From positions 1 through 34,845 of the forward strand of contig NZ_QKZT01000032.1 in NCBI RefSeq assembly GCF_003254055.1: a stretch of DNA of 34,845 nucleotides, written 5' to 3'. Source of the DNA: Algoriphagus chordae. GTDB lineage: Bacteria; Bacteroidota; Bacteroidia; Cytophagales; Cyclobacteriaceae. Below the pieces are notes generated by a model, which saw only the letters and a program-made list of their open reading frames with translations, was not told the origin of the DNA and ran no database searches. Of the stretch, positions 23,853 through 33,500 are shown piece by piece. Made by a program: the position numbers and the translations under genes. Each line of letters begins with the position of its first letter. The stretch's first letter is position 1.

Positions 23853-24763
23853 GAAAATTACTAGCAATCCTCCCATTACTGCTACTCTCTTTCGCCTGCA
23901 AATTTGACAATCCAGAAGAGAGGACAAAACCACAGATCGTGGCCACCACTAGTATTCTTGCTGATGGAATTCGCAACATCGTCGGCGAGCATGCAGAAGT
24001 AGTTTCTTTGATGCCAGCTGGAGTAGACCCACATTTATATAAGGCTTCTGTTCGGGATTTGGATTTGCTACAAAATGCAGACTTGGTCATTTACCATGGA
24101 CTTTTCCTTGAAGGGAAAATGACGGAGATTTTTGAGAAACTGGCATTCAGCCAAAGCCTCATCAATGTCTCCGAAGAAATCCCACAGGAACTATTATTGA
24201 GATCCGGACCAGAGGCGCACTCCGTAGATCCACACATCTGGTTTGATGTGTCACTTTGGTCTTTGGCACTCGCTCATGCTTCTGAAGAAATCATAAAATG
24301 GCAGCCTGAATGGGAATCAGATATCAGCAAAAACACCGAATCTTACCTTTCCCAACTAGCCCTTTTGCATCAGGACAATCTCAGCAAAGTAGCCGAGCTA
24401 CGCAAGGCAAACCAAGCCCTAATTACTGCTCATGATGCCTTCTCTTATTTTGGAAAAGCTTATAATTTGGAAGTTCTAGGCCTACAAGGTTTATCAACTT
24501 TGAGCGAACCGGGACTTCGGGATTTAACAGGTTTAGTGAGTTTTATCGTCGAGCGAAATATTCATGCAGTATTTGCCGAGCAGACGATTTCACCCAAAGC
24601 CATAGAAGCTGTCGTCGCTGGATGCGCCAACCAAAACCATGATATCAAATTGGCTGGCCCACTGTACACTGATAGCCTTGGAGCTGTCGACTCCCCTGCC
24701 GGCACCTATATAGGAATGGTAAAAACCAATGTTCAAGTAATTTTTGAAAGCCTAACGAAATGA
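23849..24763 (+). CDS. Metal ABC transporter substrate-binding lipoprotein (TroA/ZnuA-like)
   Basis: The 304-residue cluster A-I binding protein has a lipoprotein signal (MRKLLAILPLLLLSFAC, Cys17). Its predicted metal ligands are H62 (GVDPHLY), H129 (VDPHIWFD), H195 (TAHDAFSYFGKAY) and D275 (LYTDSLG). This His-His-His-Asp set is that of TroA and ZnuA. The dedicated Mn binders PsaA/MntC have Glu at the third place. There is no long His-rich loop as in ZnuA. It captures Zn(II) or Mn(II) in the periplasm and hands it to the permeases. Start and stop overlap both neighbours by 4 bp, so all are translated together. Metal choice is inferred from the regulator, not shown. Confidence 0.9.
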   Translation: MRKLLAILPLLLLSFACKFDNPEERTKPQIVATTSILADGIRNIVGEHAEVVSLMPAGVDPHLYKASVRDLDLLQNADLVIYHGLFLEGKMTEIFEKLAFSQSLINVSEEIPQELLLRSGPEAHSVDPHIWFDVSLWSLALAHASEEIIKWQPEWESDISKNTESYLSQLALLHQDNLSKVAELRKANQALITAHDAFSYFGKAYNLEVLGLQGLSTLSEPGLRDLTGLVSFIVERNIHAVFAEQTISPKAIEAVVAGCANQNHDIKLAGPLYTDSLGAVDSPAGTYIGMVKTNVQVIFESLTK

Positions 24764-25548
24764 TCATAAACGTAGATTCCCCAGTTTTAGAAATACACGA
24801 TCTGACGGTCAGTTACGATCAAAGCCCTGTTTTATGGAATGTGGATCTGAGTCTTCCGCCTGGTAAGCTGATCGGAATTCTTGGTCCCAACGGAGCAGGA
24901 AAGTCAACGCTGATCAAAGCCATTATGAGTTTGGTTCCGGTGACGGGTGGTTATGTCAAGATTTTTGACCGCGAGTTAAATGATGTGAGGAGCCGTATTA
25001 GTTATGTTCCCCAGCGAGAATCAGTGGATTGGAATTTCCCAGCATCCGTGCTCGACGTGGTTATGATGGGCACCTATGGCAAAATAGGTCTTTTCCGAAG
25101 GCCTGGAAAAAAGGAAAAGAAGATAGCAATGGATTGCCTGGAGAAAGTAGGCATGCAATCATTTGTGGATCGGCAGATTTCTGAGCTTTCCGGAGGCCAG
25201 CAGCAGCGGGTTTTTATTGCCAGAGCTTTGGCGCAGGAAGCTGATTTGTATTTAATGGATGAGCCATTTGCAGGAGTTGATATGGCGACAGAAACAGCGA
25301 TCTTCCAATTGCTTCAGGAAATGACAGCAGCAGGCAAGACCGTAATAGTGGTCCATCATGACATACATTCAGCAATGAATTACTTTGACTGGATCATTAT
25401 GCTAAACCTGCACTTGGTAGCATCTGGCCCAAAATCCGAAGTAGTCACGGAAGAACTTCTCAGAAAAACCTACGGAGGAAAACTCAACTTGCTTACCAAG
25501 GTGACTGATATCATTCGTCAAAAGGACTTTAATCCATTGAAAAACTGA
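24760..25548 (+). CDS. Metal ABC transporter ATP-binding protein (TroB/ZnuC-like)
   Basis: This 262-residue ABC ATPase has Walker A GPNGAGKST (about 46-54), Q-loop YVPQRESVDWNFP with the WNFP form typical of manganese/zinc importers, signature LSGGQQQRVFIARAL, Walker B LYLMDEPFAGVD, and H-loop VVHHD. It powers import through the two permeases encoded next. It starts inside the stop of the binding-protein gene (ATGA) and is followed 1 bp later by the fused permease gene. Confidence 0.95.
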   Translation: MIINVDSPVLEIHDLTVSYDQSPVLWNVDLSLPPGKLIGILGPNGAGKSTLIKAIMSLVPVTGGYVKIFDRELNDVRSRISYVPQRESVDWNFPASVLDVVMMGTYGKIGLFRRPGKKEKKIAMDCLEKVGMQSFVDRQISELSGGQQQRVFIARALAQEADLYLMDEPFAGVDMATETAIFQLLQEMTAAGKTVIVVHHDIHSAMNYFDWIIMLNLHLVASGPKSEVVTEELLRKTYGGKLNLLTKVTDIIRQKDFNPLKN

Positions 25549-25549
25549 T

Positions 25550-26842
25550 ATGAGTGATTTCGTCTATTTCTTCACTTTTCAGGATGCATCGATTGCCTTT
25601 GTGGTCATCGGAATCACGCTGCTGGGCATAGGCTCCGCGTACGTGGGAACATACAGTTTCCTCGACAAAAAAGCCCTACTCGGAGATGCGATCTCACATG
25701 CGGTACTTCCTGGGATTTGCCTAGGCTTTATGTTGGCCGGCGAAAAAAACCCGATCTATATCGTCACAGGTGCATTTCTATCTGGGGCGCTGGCGACCTT
25801 TCTTACTTCTTGGCTGAAAAGCAACACGAGGTTAAGCGATGACGCAATCATCGCTTCTATCCTATCTATCTTCTTTGGTTTTGGTGTAGTGCTACTGACA
25901 GTAATACAGAAATCTGGTAATCCAGAGATGGCAGGCCTCAATCAATTCATCTTCGGAAATGCCATAGCCATCTTAGAGGAAGACCTTTATATCTATGGTG
26001 GACTGGCGATATTGATCATCATTACGCTCACTGCCTTCCGAAAGGAATTTTCCATGCTGGTATTCAATGCTGACTTCGGAAAGTCGATTGGCTACCCGAT
26101 GGGAGCAATTCGTCTGGTATTTAATGTACTAATGATTTTGGCAGTGGTGATCGGAATTCAGGCTATCGGAGTGGTCTTAATGGCAGCTTTGCTGATCGCT
26201 CCTGGAGCTGCAGCGAGATTCTGGACTGATAAACTCGGGAAACTTCTACTGATCTCCGGCGCATTTTCGGCTATCTCTGGGATCATCGGCACATACGTTT
26301 CATTCGTAATTCCTCAGATGCCTACAGGGCCTTGGGTGGTAGTTTGTCTCTCATTATTTGCTTTTGCATCTTTCCTATTTGCACCAAAGAAAGGAGTGCT
26401 TTCACGCTACATAGCTAGAAGGTATTACCTGAAAAAAACTCATCAAGATCACTTATTGAAATTGATTTTTCATGGATTGGAAAGCGGCAAAAAAACCTTC
26501 TCAATAGAAGAAATCTATCAGTCCTTTCCTTATAAAAAGGGAGAAACTAAGCATACGATTGATGATTTAATTAAATCAGATTTATTAACTCAAAATCAAG
26601 GACTTATTGATTTCACTCCTAAAGGGAAATCAGAAGCAAAACGCATAGTGCGACTTCATAGACTTTGGGAACTTTATCTCAATGAGTACATGAATATCGC
26701 TCCAGATCACGTGCATGATTCGGCCGAAAAACTAGAGCACATCCTTACTCCTGAGCTTGAGGCTTTGCTAGAGAGTAGATTAAATTATCCTAAACTCGAT
26801 CCTCACCAAGAGGCTATCCCCCGCGACAACGATGAGCTTTGA
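25550..26842 (+). CDS. Metal ABC permease fused to a C-terminal DtxR-like regulator domain
   Basis: At 430 residues it is about 140 longer than its partner permease. Residues 1-285 are an ABC-3 family permease with about eight membrane segments and the conserved GDAISHAVLPGI at 45-56. Residues 297-430 align with the whole N-terminal two thirds of the regulator at 23190. The HTH-like part is HLLKLIFHGLESGKKTFSIE and the wing FTPKGKSEAKRIV. The metal/dimer part is RLHRLWELYL, HVHDSAEKLEHILTPELEAL, LNYPKLDPHQEAIP. The regulator's metal ligands are kept (H370, E374, H389, E396, H397). This part would face the cytoplasm and could sense metal to gate transport. It overlaps the second permease gene by 11 bp. 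Confidence 0.9.
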   Translation: MSDFVYFFTFQDASIAFVVIGITLLGIGSAYVGTYSFLDKKALLGDAISHAVLPGICLGFMLAGEKNPIYIVTGAFLSGALATFLTSWLKSNTRLSDDAIIASILSIFFGFGVVLLTVIQKSGNPEMAGLNQFIFGNAIAILEEDLYIYGGLAILIIITLTAFRKEFSMLVFNADFGKSIGYPMGAIRLVFNVLMILAVVIGIQAIGVVLMAALLIAPGAAARFWTDKLGKLLLISGAFSAISGIIGTYVSFVIPQMPTGPWVVVCLSLFAFASFLFAPKKGVLSRYIARRYYLKKTHQDHLLKLIFHGLESGKKTFSIEEIYQSFPYKKGETKHTIDDLIKSDLLTQNQGLIDFTPKGKSEAKRIVRLHRLWELYLNEYMNIAPDHVHDSAEKLEHILTPELEALLESRLNYPKLDPHQEAIPRDNDEL

Positions 26843-27728
26843 CCAAAACGCATTTCTGATCATTTTCACCGCCTCACTGATATCCATTTCTTGTGGACTG
26901 CTTGGCGTATTTATGATGCTTCGCAAAATGTCCATGACAGGAGATGCCATTTCTCATGCAGTGCTACCGGGAATAGTAATTGGCTTTTTCGTCTCTGGCA
27001 GTCAGCGTGGCCTGGAAGTAATTATAGGAGCTGGTATTCTGGGGATTTTGGCTACGCTGATTATCAATTGGTTGAAAAATAAAGCTAAAGTTCAGCTTGA
27101 TGCATCCATTGGAATCACCTTTACCCTCCTTTTTGCCATAGGAATTATCCTGATAAATATGCTAGCCTACAAGGTAGATCTGGATCAGGAATGTGTGCTT
27201 TATGGAGAGATAGCTTACCTTCCAATTGACCTTTGGATTACAGATGCAGGCTTTAGTATGGGGCCGAGAATCACCTATTTAGCAGTCTTGAATTTGCTTC
27301 TAGTAGCAGCATTTATATTCTTATTATACAAGGAGTTAACACTGACTAGTTTCGACGAAAACTTCGGATTGGTAATAGGACTTCCTGCAGGCGCGATCAA
27401 CCTCGCTTTGATGAGTATGGTCTCTTATACCACGGTAAGTAGTTTCGAAGCAGTGGGAGCTATTTTGGTCGTGGCTTTACTCGTCGTCCCTCCTGCCACG
27501 GCTTTCCTTTGGACTAAAAAATTAACATCTCTTATTAAACTTACCTGCGGGTTAGGTATTTTTATTGCGATAGCAGGATATTACATGGCATATTTGGTGG
27601 ATAGTTCGATTGCCGGAATGATGGTAGCCGTAGGAGGAGTCGTATTTCTTGGAAGCGCACTATTCAAAAGCATCAAGCCAAATAGTATATTCGGAACTTC
27701 CACCTCTATCAAGCCGTTGGAGAATTGA
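26832..27728 (+). CDS. Metal ABC transporter permease (TroD/ZnuB-like)
   Basis: The 298-residue ABC-3 family permease has about eight hydrophobic segments and the conserved TGDAISHAVLPGIVIGF at 37-53. Further signatures are the DENFGLVIGLPAGAINLALM segment and VGAILVVALLVVPPATAFLW. There is no extra C-terminal domain, in contrast to its partner. The two permeases probably form a heterodimer in the inner membrane. It is the last gene of the five-gene operon and its start lies 11 bp inside the previous gene. Confidence 0.94.
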   Translation: MSFDQNAFLIIFTASLISISCGLLGVFMMLRKMSMTGDAISHAVLPGIVIGFFVSGSQRGLEVIIGAGILGILATLIINWLKNKAKVQLDASIGITFTLLFAIGIILINMLAYKVDLDQECVLYGEIAYLPIDLWITDAGFSMGPRITYLAVLNLLLVAAFIFLLYKELTLTSFDENFGLVIGLPAGAINLALMSMVSYTTVSSFEAVGAILVVALLVVPPATAFLWTKKLTSLIKLTCGLGIFIAIAGYYMAYLVDSSIAGMMVAVGGVVFLGSALFKSIKPNSIFGTSTSIKPLEN

Positions 27729-27985
27729 AACTTTAGAAATCTATATCAATATTTGAACTAATACAAACTGTCTTAACTCCTTTGATTATCAGGCTGGAAG
27801 ACCGATGACGGATGACCGAAGTCACATCAATTTGAAAGTTTACTATTTCTTATTTTGCTTTTAGCACTTTTGAGAGCAGATAAGCATAAAGTATGAATGT
27901 TAAACAAATAACTAATCAGGAATATTTCAGCCCACAGTTTCTCTGGATACCTAGTATCATGGCTACAAAAACATTTATTTAATAC
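27729..27985. other. Intergenic DNA with the second copy of the dispersed repeat
   Basis: The 257-bp stretch is AT-rich and has no plausible gene. Positions 27792-27822 hold repeat copy B. No clear terminator for the metal operon was found. Confidence 0.6.
27792..27822 (+). repeat. Dispersed repeat, copy B
   Basis: It starts GGCTGGAAGACCGATGACGG and continues ATGACCGAAGT. It differs from copy A (6878-6908) only by two G-to-A changes. Confidence 0.7.
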
Positions 27986-28441
27986 ATGAAACAATTATTA
28001 ATCATAGCCCTTCTTCTCCTCACTGCCAATTTTGCGCAAGCACAGGATAAAATAGAATGGCTGAAATTTGAGGAGGCAGTTGCCGCTTCTGAGGCAAATC
28101 CTAAAATGCTCTTAGTAGATGTTTATACTGATTGGTGTGGCTGGTGCAAGAAAATGGATAAGGAAACTTTTACCGATCCAGCAGTCATCAAGTACATCAA
28201 CGAGAAGTTTTATGCGGTCAAAATGGATGCTGAAGACAACAAGCGGAAGTTTGATTTCAAAGGCAAATCCTATACAGAGGCCAAAATGGCTGCAGCAATG
28301 CGTGTACAGTCTTACCCAAATTTTGTGATCATAGATCCTACCTTGAAGAATATCACCCAATTACCCGGCTATAGACAGCCCGCGGAGTTTCTAAATGGAT
28401 TAGGCCAGATAGTGGATAATGGAATTGGCGCATCAAAATGA
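27986..28441 (+). CDS. Secreted thioredoxin-fold protein (DUF255-like)
   Basis: The 151-residue protein has a cleavable signal peptide (MKQLLIIALLLLTANFAQA, before QDK) and one thioredoxin domain. The redox motif is DVYTDWCGWCKKMDKETF, with CxxC near residues 50-53. The cis-Pro segment is VQSYPNFVIIDP, and the protein ends LNGLGQIVDNG. It likely acts as a periplasmic disulfide reductase or isomerase. Its substrate is unknown. The stop overlaps the mnmE start (ATGA), so the pair is translationally coupled, although no functional link to tRNA modification is obvious. Confidence 0.87.
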   Translation: MKQLLIIALLLLTANFAQAQDKIEWLKFEEAVAASEANPKMLLVDVYTDWCGWCKKMDKETFTDPAVIKYINEKFYAVKMDAEDNKRKFDFKGKSYTEAKMAAAMRVQSYPNFVIIDPTLKNITQLPGYRQPAEFLNGLGQIVDNGIGASK

Positions 28442-29820
28442 GTTTTTCCCTTTCCCAACAAAATGACACCATAATTGCATTGGCAACAGCCCAAGGCGTA
28501 GGAGCTATTGCAGTAATTCGACTTTCTGGAAAAGAGGCTATCAGTCTCACAAATCAAGTTTTCTTTGGTAAAAATCTGAAAAAACAGGAATCGCATACCA
28601 TTCACTTCGGAACCATTCGAGACGGCGATAAAATCATCGATGAGGTTTTGGTTTCCCTATTCATCGCTCCTAAGTCCTTCACGAAGGAAAATGTGGTGGA
28701 AATCTCCACGCACGGTTCTTCATATATTATCAATCAAGTTCTCAAGCTGTTCATCCGCAAAGGAGCACGACCTGCAAAGCCAGGAGAATTCACTCAGCGT
28801 GCATTCCTCAACGGGCAGTTTGATCTAGCGCAAGCTGAGGCCGTAGCAGATCTGATTCATGCGGATTCTGAAACATCCCACCAGGCAGCACTAAGTCAGA
28901 TGCGCGGCGGATTCAGCTCTGAAATTCAAGAACTTAGAGCACGTTTGATCCATTTTGCTTCCATGATAGAATTGGAACTGGACTTCGGTGAAGAAGATGT
29001 GGAATTTGCCAGTCGAGAAGAATTACGGACGCTGGTAGAGCGCCTACTACGAGTGGTGGAGGAATTGATCCTGAGTTTTGACCTGGGAAATGTGATCAAA
29101 AATGGCGTTCCAACCGTCATCGCAGGAAAGCCAAATGCAGGTAAGTCCACCCTACTCAATGCCCTACTCAATGAGGAAAAAGCAATCGTATCTGAAATCG
29201 CCGGAACTACCCGTGACTTTATCGAAGACGAAATCAACATCGGCGGAGTAATCTTCCGCTTTATAGATACCGCTGGATTAAGAGAAACTACGGACACGAT
29301 AGAAGCTATCGGCGTCAGCCGAACTCAGGAGAAAATGAAGACAGCTTCTTTGATCTTGTATCTCTTCGATTTGGGGGATACTGACTTGGTAGAGATTAAT
29401 CGGGATGTCAATAAACTAGAAAATCAAGGTGTTCCCTTCCTTAAAGTTGCCAATAAGATAGATAAAGCTAATTCACTATTGGTTAATGAATTAAAAGAAA
29501 AACATCCTGACACTATTTTTATCTCTGCAGGACAGAAAGATAACCTCGAAGAACTCAAAGCTAGAATCCTTGTTCTGGTAAATCTTGATAAATTCAGAAC
29601 CGGAAATACTGTCGTGACCAACGTGCGTCATTACGATTCCCTTGTCAAAACCCGGGAGTCATTATTAGACATTCTTTCCGGTTTGGACAACGAAGTAACC
29701 AATGACTTTGTGGCCATGGACATCCGCCGTTCCTTACATTTCCTCGGTGAGATCACGGGTGAGATCACCACAGATGATTTGTTAGAGAATATTTTTAGGA
29801 ATTTTTGTATCGGGAAGTAA
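28438..29820 (+). CDS. mnmE: tRNA modification GTPase MnmE
   Basis: This is a full-length, 460-residue MnmE. With MnmG it forms the cmnm5/nm5 group on U34 of several tRNAs. The N-terminal folate-binding domain (about 1-120) begins DTIIALATAQGVGAIAVIRL. A helical domain encloses the inserted Ras-like G domain: G1 GKPNAGKS at 230-237, G2 TTRD at 257-260, G3 DTAG at 277-280, G4 NKID. The C-terminus is the obligatory ENIFRNFCIGK, whose Cys is essential in known MnmE. It acts in the cytoplasm. The start overlaps the thioredoxin-like gene by 4 bp. Confidence 0.98.
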   Translation: MSFSLSQQNDTIIALATAQGVGAIAVIRLSGKEAISLTNQVFFGKNLKKQESHTIHFGTIRDGDKIIDEVLVSLFIAPKSFTKENVVEISTHGSSYIINQVLKLFIRKGARPAKPGEFTQRAFLNGQFDLAQAEAVADLIHADSETSHQAALSQMRGGFSSEIQELRARLIHFASMIELELDFGEEDVEFASREELRTLVERLLRVVEELILSFDLGNVIKNGVPTVIAGKPNAGKSTLLNALLNEEKAIVSEIAGTTRDFIEDEINIGGVIFRFIDTAGLRETTDTIEAIGVSRTQEKMKTASLILYLFDLGDTDLVEINRDVNKLENQGVPFLKVANKIDKANSLLVNELKEKHPDTIFISAGQKDNLEELKARILVLVNLDKFRTGNTVVTNVRHYDSLVKTRESLLDILSGLDNEVTNDFVAMDIRRSLHFLGEITGEITTDDLLENIFRNFCIGK

Positions 29821-29887
29821 AGCAAGGAATTTCATCTTCAATGTGATGAGGTATAGCCTGTCCCTATTCTTCAGAAACAAAGCAATC

Positions 29888-30490
29888 TCATTGTCTTTTT
29901 GAAGCTCTTTCCACATTAAAAAAGGCATAGTTAGCACCGAAGTTTCTTATTTTAACTCGTAACAATCTCACTTTATAAGAATATTGATTGTCTTCAAAAA
30001 TATAATAATCCCCTGGATACAATTTTGATGTAGCTATGGACGCTTGGCTAGAATTCTTAATCTCAATGTCAGCCTCTTCAGGGTTTTCACTAACATTGTT
30101 CTGAAATAGACTGTATTTCCCATCATCTATGGGTAAATAATTACCAACCTTTACTACCTGTCCACTCAAGATTGTGGTGTAAGCCAATTCGATCTTTTCC
30201 TTTTTAGGCAAACTTATGACTTCCGGTTTTTCAATATTCTCCTGCTCATTTACTTGTTCAGATAGAGTTGGATTGTCTATTTCTTCAGGTTTACTTTCTA
30301 TTTCTGTTGTGGTAATATTACTCTGATCTTCAAGTAATTCAACAGTTTGATTCACTTCATCATCGGACATGTTATCTGGAGGACGATTATCTAGGTAGAT
30401 ATAAATCCCTACGATTGCTGTAATTAGTCCAGCTATTGAAGTAAGTAACGCTGGTAAATTGCTCCAAAAACTTTTATTTTCTTCTGCCAT
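29888..30490 (-). CDS. Unknown single-pass membrane protein downstream of hsdR
   Basis: I do not recognise this 200-residue protein. It starts MAEENKSFWSNLPALLTSIA and has one membrane segment at about 13-33. An acidic, Glu/Asn/Thr-rich linker (about 36-95) looks disordered. A C-terminal beta-rich domain (about 100-200) holds YTTILSGQVVKVGNYLPIDD and SYKVRLLRVKIRNFGANYAF. The topology is probably N-in, with the C-terminal domain outside. It follows hsdR by 25 bp on the same strand and is likely its operon partner, which is unusual for a cytoplasmic restriction system. Base composition looks AT-richer than hsdR and similar to the herA fragment. It may be an accessory defence protein or an unrelated passenger gene. 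Confidence 0.6.
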   Translation of the reverse strand: MAEENKSFWSNLPALLTSIAGLITAIVGIYIYLDNRPPDNMSDDEVNQTVELLEDQSNITTTEIESKPEEIDNPTLSEQVNEQENIEKPEVISLPKKEKIELAYTTILSGQVVKVGNYLPIDDGKYSLFQNNVSENPEEADIEIKNSSQASIATSKLYPGDYYIFEDNQYSYKVRLLRVKIRNFGANYAFFNVERASKRQ

Positions 30491-30515
30491 ATCTATAGTT
30501 GTTTAAAAATTAGTT

Positions 30516-33500
30516 TTACCTCCCATTATACCTCTTAAAATTCTCCGCCTGCTCAAAAATCTCCTTATAGACTTCATCCCGATCTACCGGAGGATAATCA
30601 TTCTCGGCAAGTAAGATAATCAAATCCACTTTCAATTCTGCCCTGATATCATCTCGCTTGCTCCAGTCGGTGTACTTGGCTTTGTCATCCACCACATCTT
30701 TAACCGCCTGAGCCAGATGGATCAACTTGTCTTCGGGATAGACAAAATCATACTTTTTGGCCAGGGCTTTTAGAATATCATAGAAAGCCTTCTCTTCGAA
30801 ATCAATCCCCAGCTCAGCAAAGGATTCTTTCTCCTTTTTCATGGCGTAATACAGATCTATAATCTCATTCGTAAAATCTTCCAATACCTCACTTTGAAGC
30901 ACATCAGATTCCTTACGCTCATTGTATTTATCTACCAGCGTTTGCATCTGCTTGGAGAAATCAACGCCTTTGATTTTGTTGATGCGCTTAAACTCATCAA
31001 TGGCCTTGGCCAGCAACTTTTGGAGCAACTTGATCTTCGTATGTGGAAGCTTGATCTTATCGATCTTAGCTAAGTAATCGGCCTCAAAAATATCCACTTC
31101 GCTTTGTCCATCTTCTCCCAATTTAAAGATCTCTTCTACTCCTTCGCTCTGAATGGCTTCCTGGATCATCTCCCGAACTTTCGCATTCATCTGATCGGTA
31201 TCGGGGCTTTCTCCCTTGGTCAACTTGAATACAATGGAGCGCACCGCAATAAAAAAATGAATCTTGTCTTTCACTTCATTGGTAAAGGCAGCAGATCCAG
31301 AGCAAATATCATAAGCAGCTTTCATCCGCTTTACCAGATTCATAAAGCGTCGCTCCAATTGCTGGGTTAGCTGCACAAATTCTGCAGCTTTATTAAGAGT
31401 ATGTAGTTGCTGAAGCGGTGTGCCGTCAAAATAGGCACTGTAATCAAACTTGTGGAAGATCGCTTCCAGTAGATCCAACTGATCCTTGACTACGATAATG
31501 GACTGCTCGATGTCTTCAAAGTTCTGGCTATCCACCGTAGAATACTGCTTCAAGGCCAAATTCATCTGCTTCTTAATCCCAATGTAATCCACCACCAAGC
31601 CTTTTGACTTTCCTTCAAATTTTCGATTCACTCTCGAAATTGTCTGAATCAAACTATGCTGCTGTACGGGTTTATCTATGTACATGGTATCCAAAAAAGG
31701 CACATCAAAACCTGTCAGCCACATATCCACCACAATGGCAATCTTAAAATTACTCTTGGCATTCTTAAACTGTCGGTCCAGTTCCTTTCGATAGTCCTGA
31801 TTTCCCAACAGGTTGTAGAGTGCTTCTTTATCGTCTTTTCCTCTCGTCATGACCATATTGACTCTGGCCATGGGTAGGATTTCCTTTTTATCCTTTTCAC
31901 TGAGCTCCACTCCTTCGGCAGCATGAAGGATTTCTCCCCAAGCTGGACGCAAAGCCAAGATTTCCTGATAGAGCATATAGGCAATTTCCCGACTGCTGCA
32001 CACAAACATCGCCTTACCTAGCAGTGTGCTTCCTTCTTCGACTCGGGTTTCATAGTGCCCCACAAAGTCATTCGCAATGGCTTCGATTCTTCCCGGATCA
32101 CCGACTATAGTCCCCATCTGCGCCATTTGCCGCTTGCTCTCGTCGATCTGGTATTCATTTCCTCCGGAATCAGCCACCATCAGGTAATAGCTCTCGATCT
32201 CCTGAAGCTTTCTATTTTCCAGCAACACCTTGGCCGCTCTGCCCTCATAAACGATCCGCACAGTAATATCATCCATCACCGATTCGGTCATGGTGTACGT
32301 ATCCACAATCTCCCCAAACACATCCATGGTCGCATCGATCGGCGTTCCCGTGAAACCCACATAGGTGGCATTCGGCAGGGAATCATGGAGATGCTTCGCA
32401 AAGCCAAAACTCTTCTTCACGCCCTGCTCGGTAATCCGAACCTTCTGATCCAGATTGGTTTGGCTGCGGTGTGCCTCATCGGAAATACAAATCACATTGC
32501 TTCGATCGGTGAGCAATTCGGTGTCCTCATTAAACTTATGAATCGTGGTCAAGAACACTCCCCCAGAATTTCTGCCCTTCAGCTCATTTCGTAGATCATC
32601 CCGACTGGTCACAGACTTGATCACATTGTCTCCGACAAAGGCCTTGGCATTGGTGAACTGTCCGCTCAACTGATCGTCCAGATCGGTACGGTCGGTGATC
32701 AACACAATGGTCGGACTGGCAAAGTCCACGCTCTTCATCAGCAAGCGGCTCAAAAAGAGCATGGTAAAGCTCTTCCCGCAACCTGTCGCACCAAAGTAAG
32801 TTCCTCCCTTACCATCTCCCTCAGGATGCTGATGGAGTTTGATATTATCAAATAGCTTTGTCGCTGCATAGTACTGCGGATAGCGGCAGACGATCTTTTC
32901 ATCTTTCTTGGAGCTATCCGGCAGGTAAATAAAATTATGGATGATATCCGTAAGTCGGTGCTTATCCAGCATCCCACGAATCAGCGTGTACATGGCGTCG
33001 ATTCCATGCACCTTGGTGGACTTGCCAGTAGTAGGGTCGATTTCCTGATCCAAACATTCAATTTTCCGCCAGGCATAGAAGAACTCGTAGGGAGCAAAAA
33101 AACTTCCTGCCTTGGTATTCACCCCATCGGAGATCACACAAAAGGCATTGTACTTAAATAAATCCGGGATATCTTTTCTGTACCGAACCGTCAGCTGACT
33201 ATATGCTTCATGGATTCTTACTTGCTCTCGGATGGAAGATTTAAACTCAAAGACTACCATCGGCAAGCCATTGATATAGAGAATCCCATCGGGAATACGC
33301 TTCTCAAAACCCTGAATCTCCAACTGATTGACGAACTTAAAGCGATTCTTTTCCGGCTGCTCGTAATCGATCAACGAGATAAAAATATCCTTCTGGTTTC
33401 GGTCTTCTCGCTTCAGCAGAAAGCCATCCCGCACCCAGTGCATGATCGCCTTATTCGTCTCATAGAGATCCGAAGCAGGCAACTTCTCCAATTCCCGAAT

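Noticed and set aside
32055..32594. 179-codon plus-strand frame opposite hsdR
   Set aside because: It is antisense to conserved HsdR motor motifs, has no recognisable domain, and fits an antisense shadow of a strongly constrained gene.
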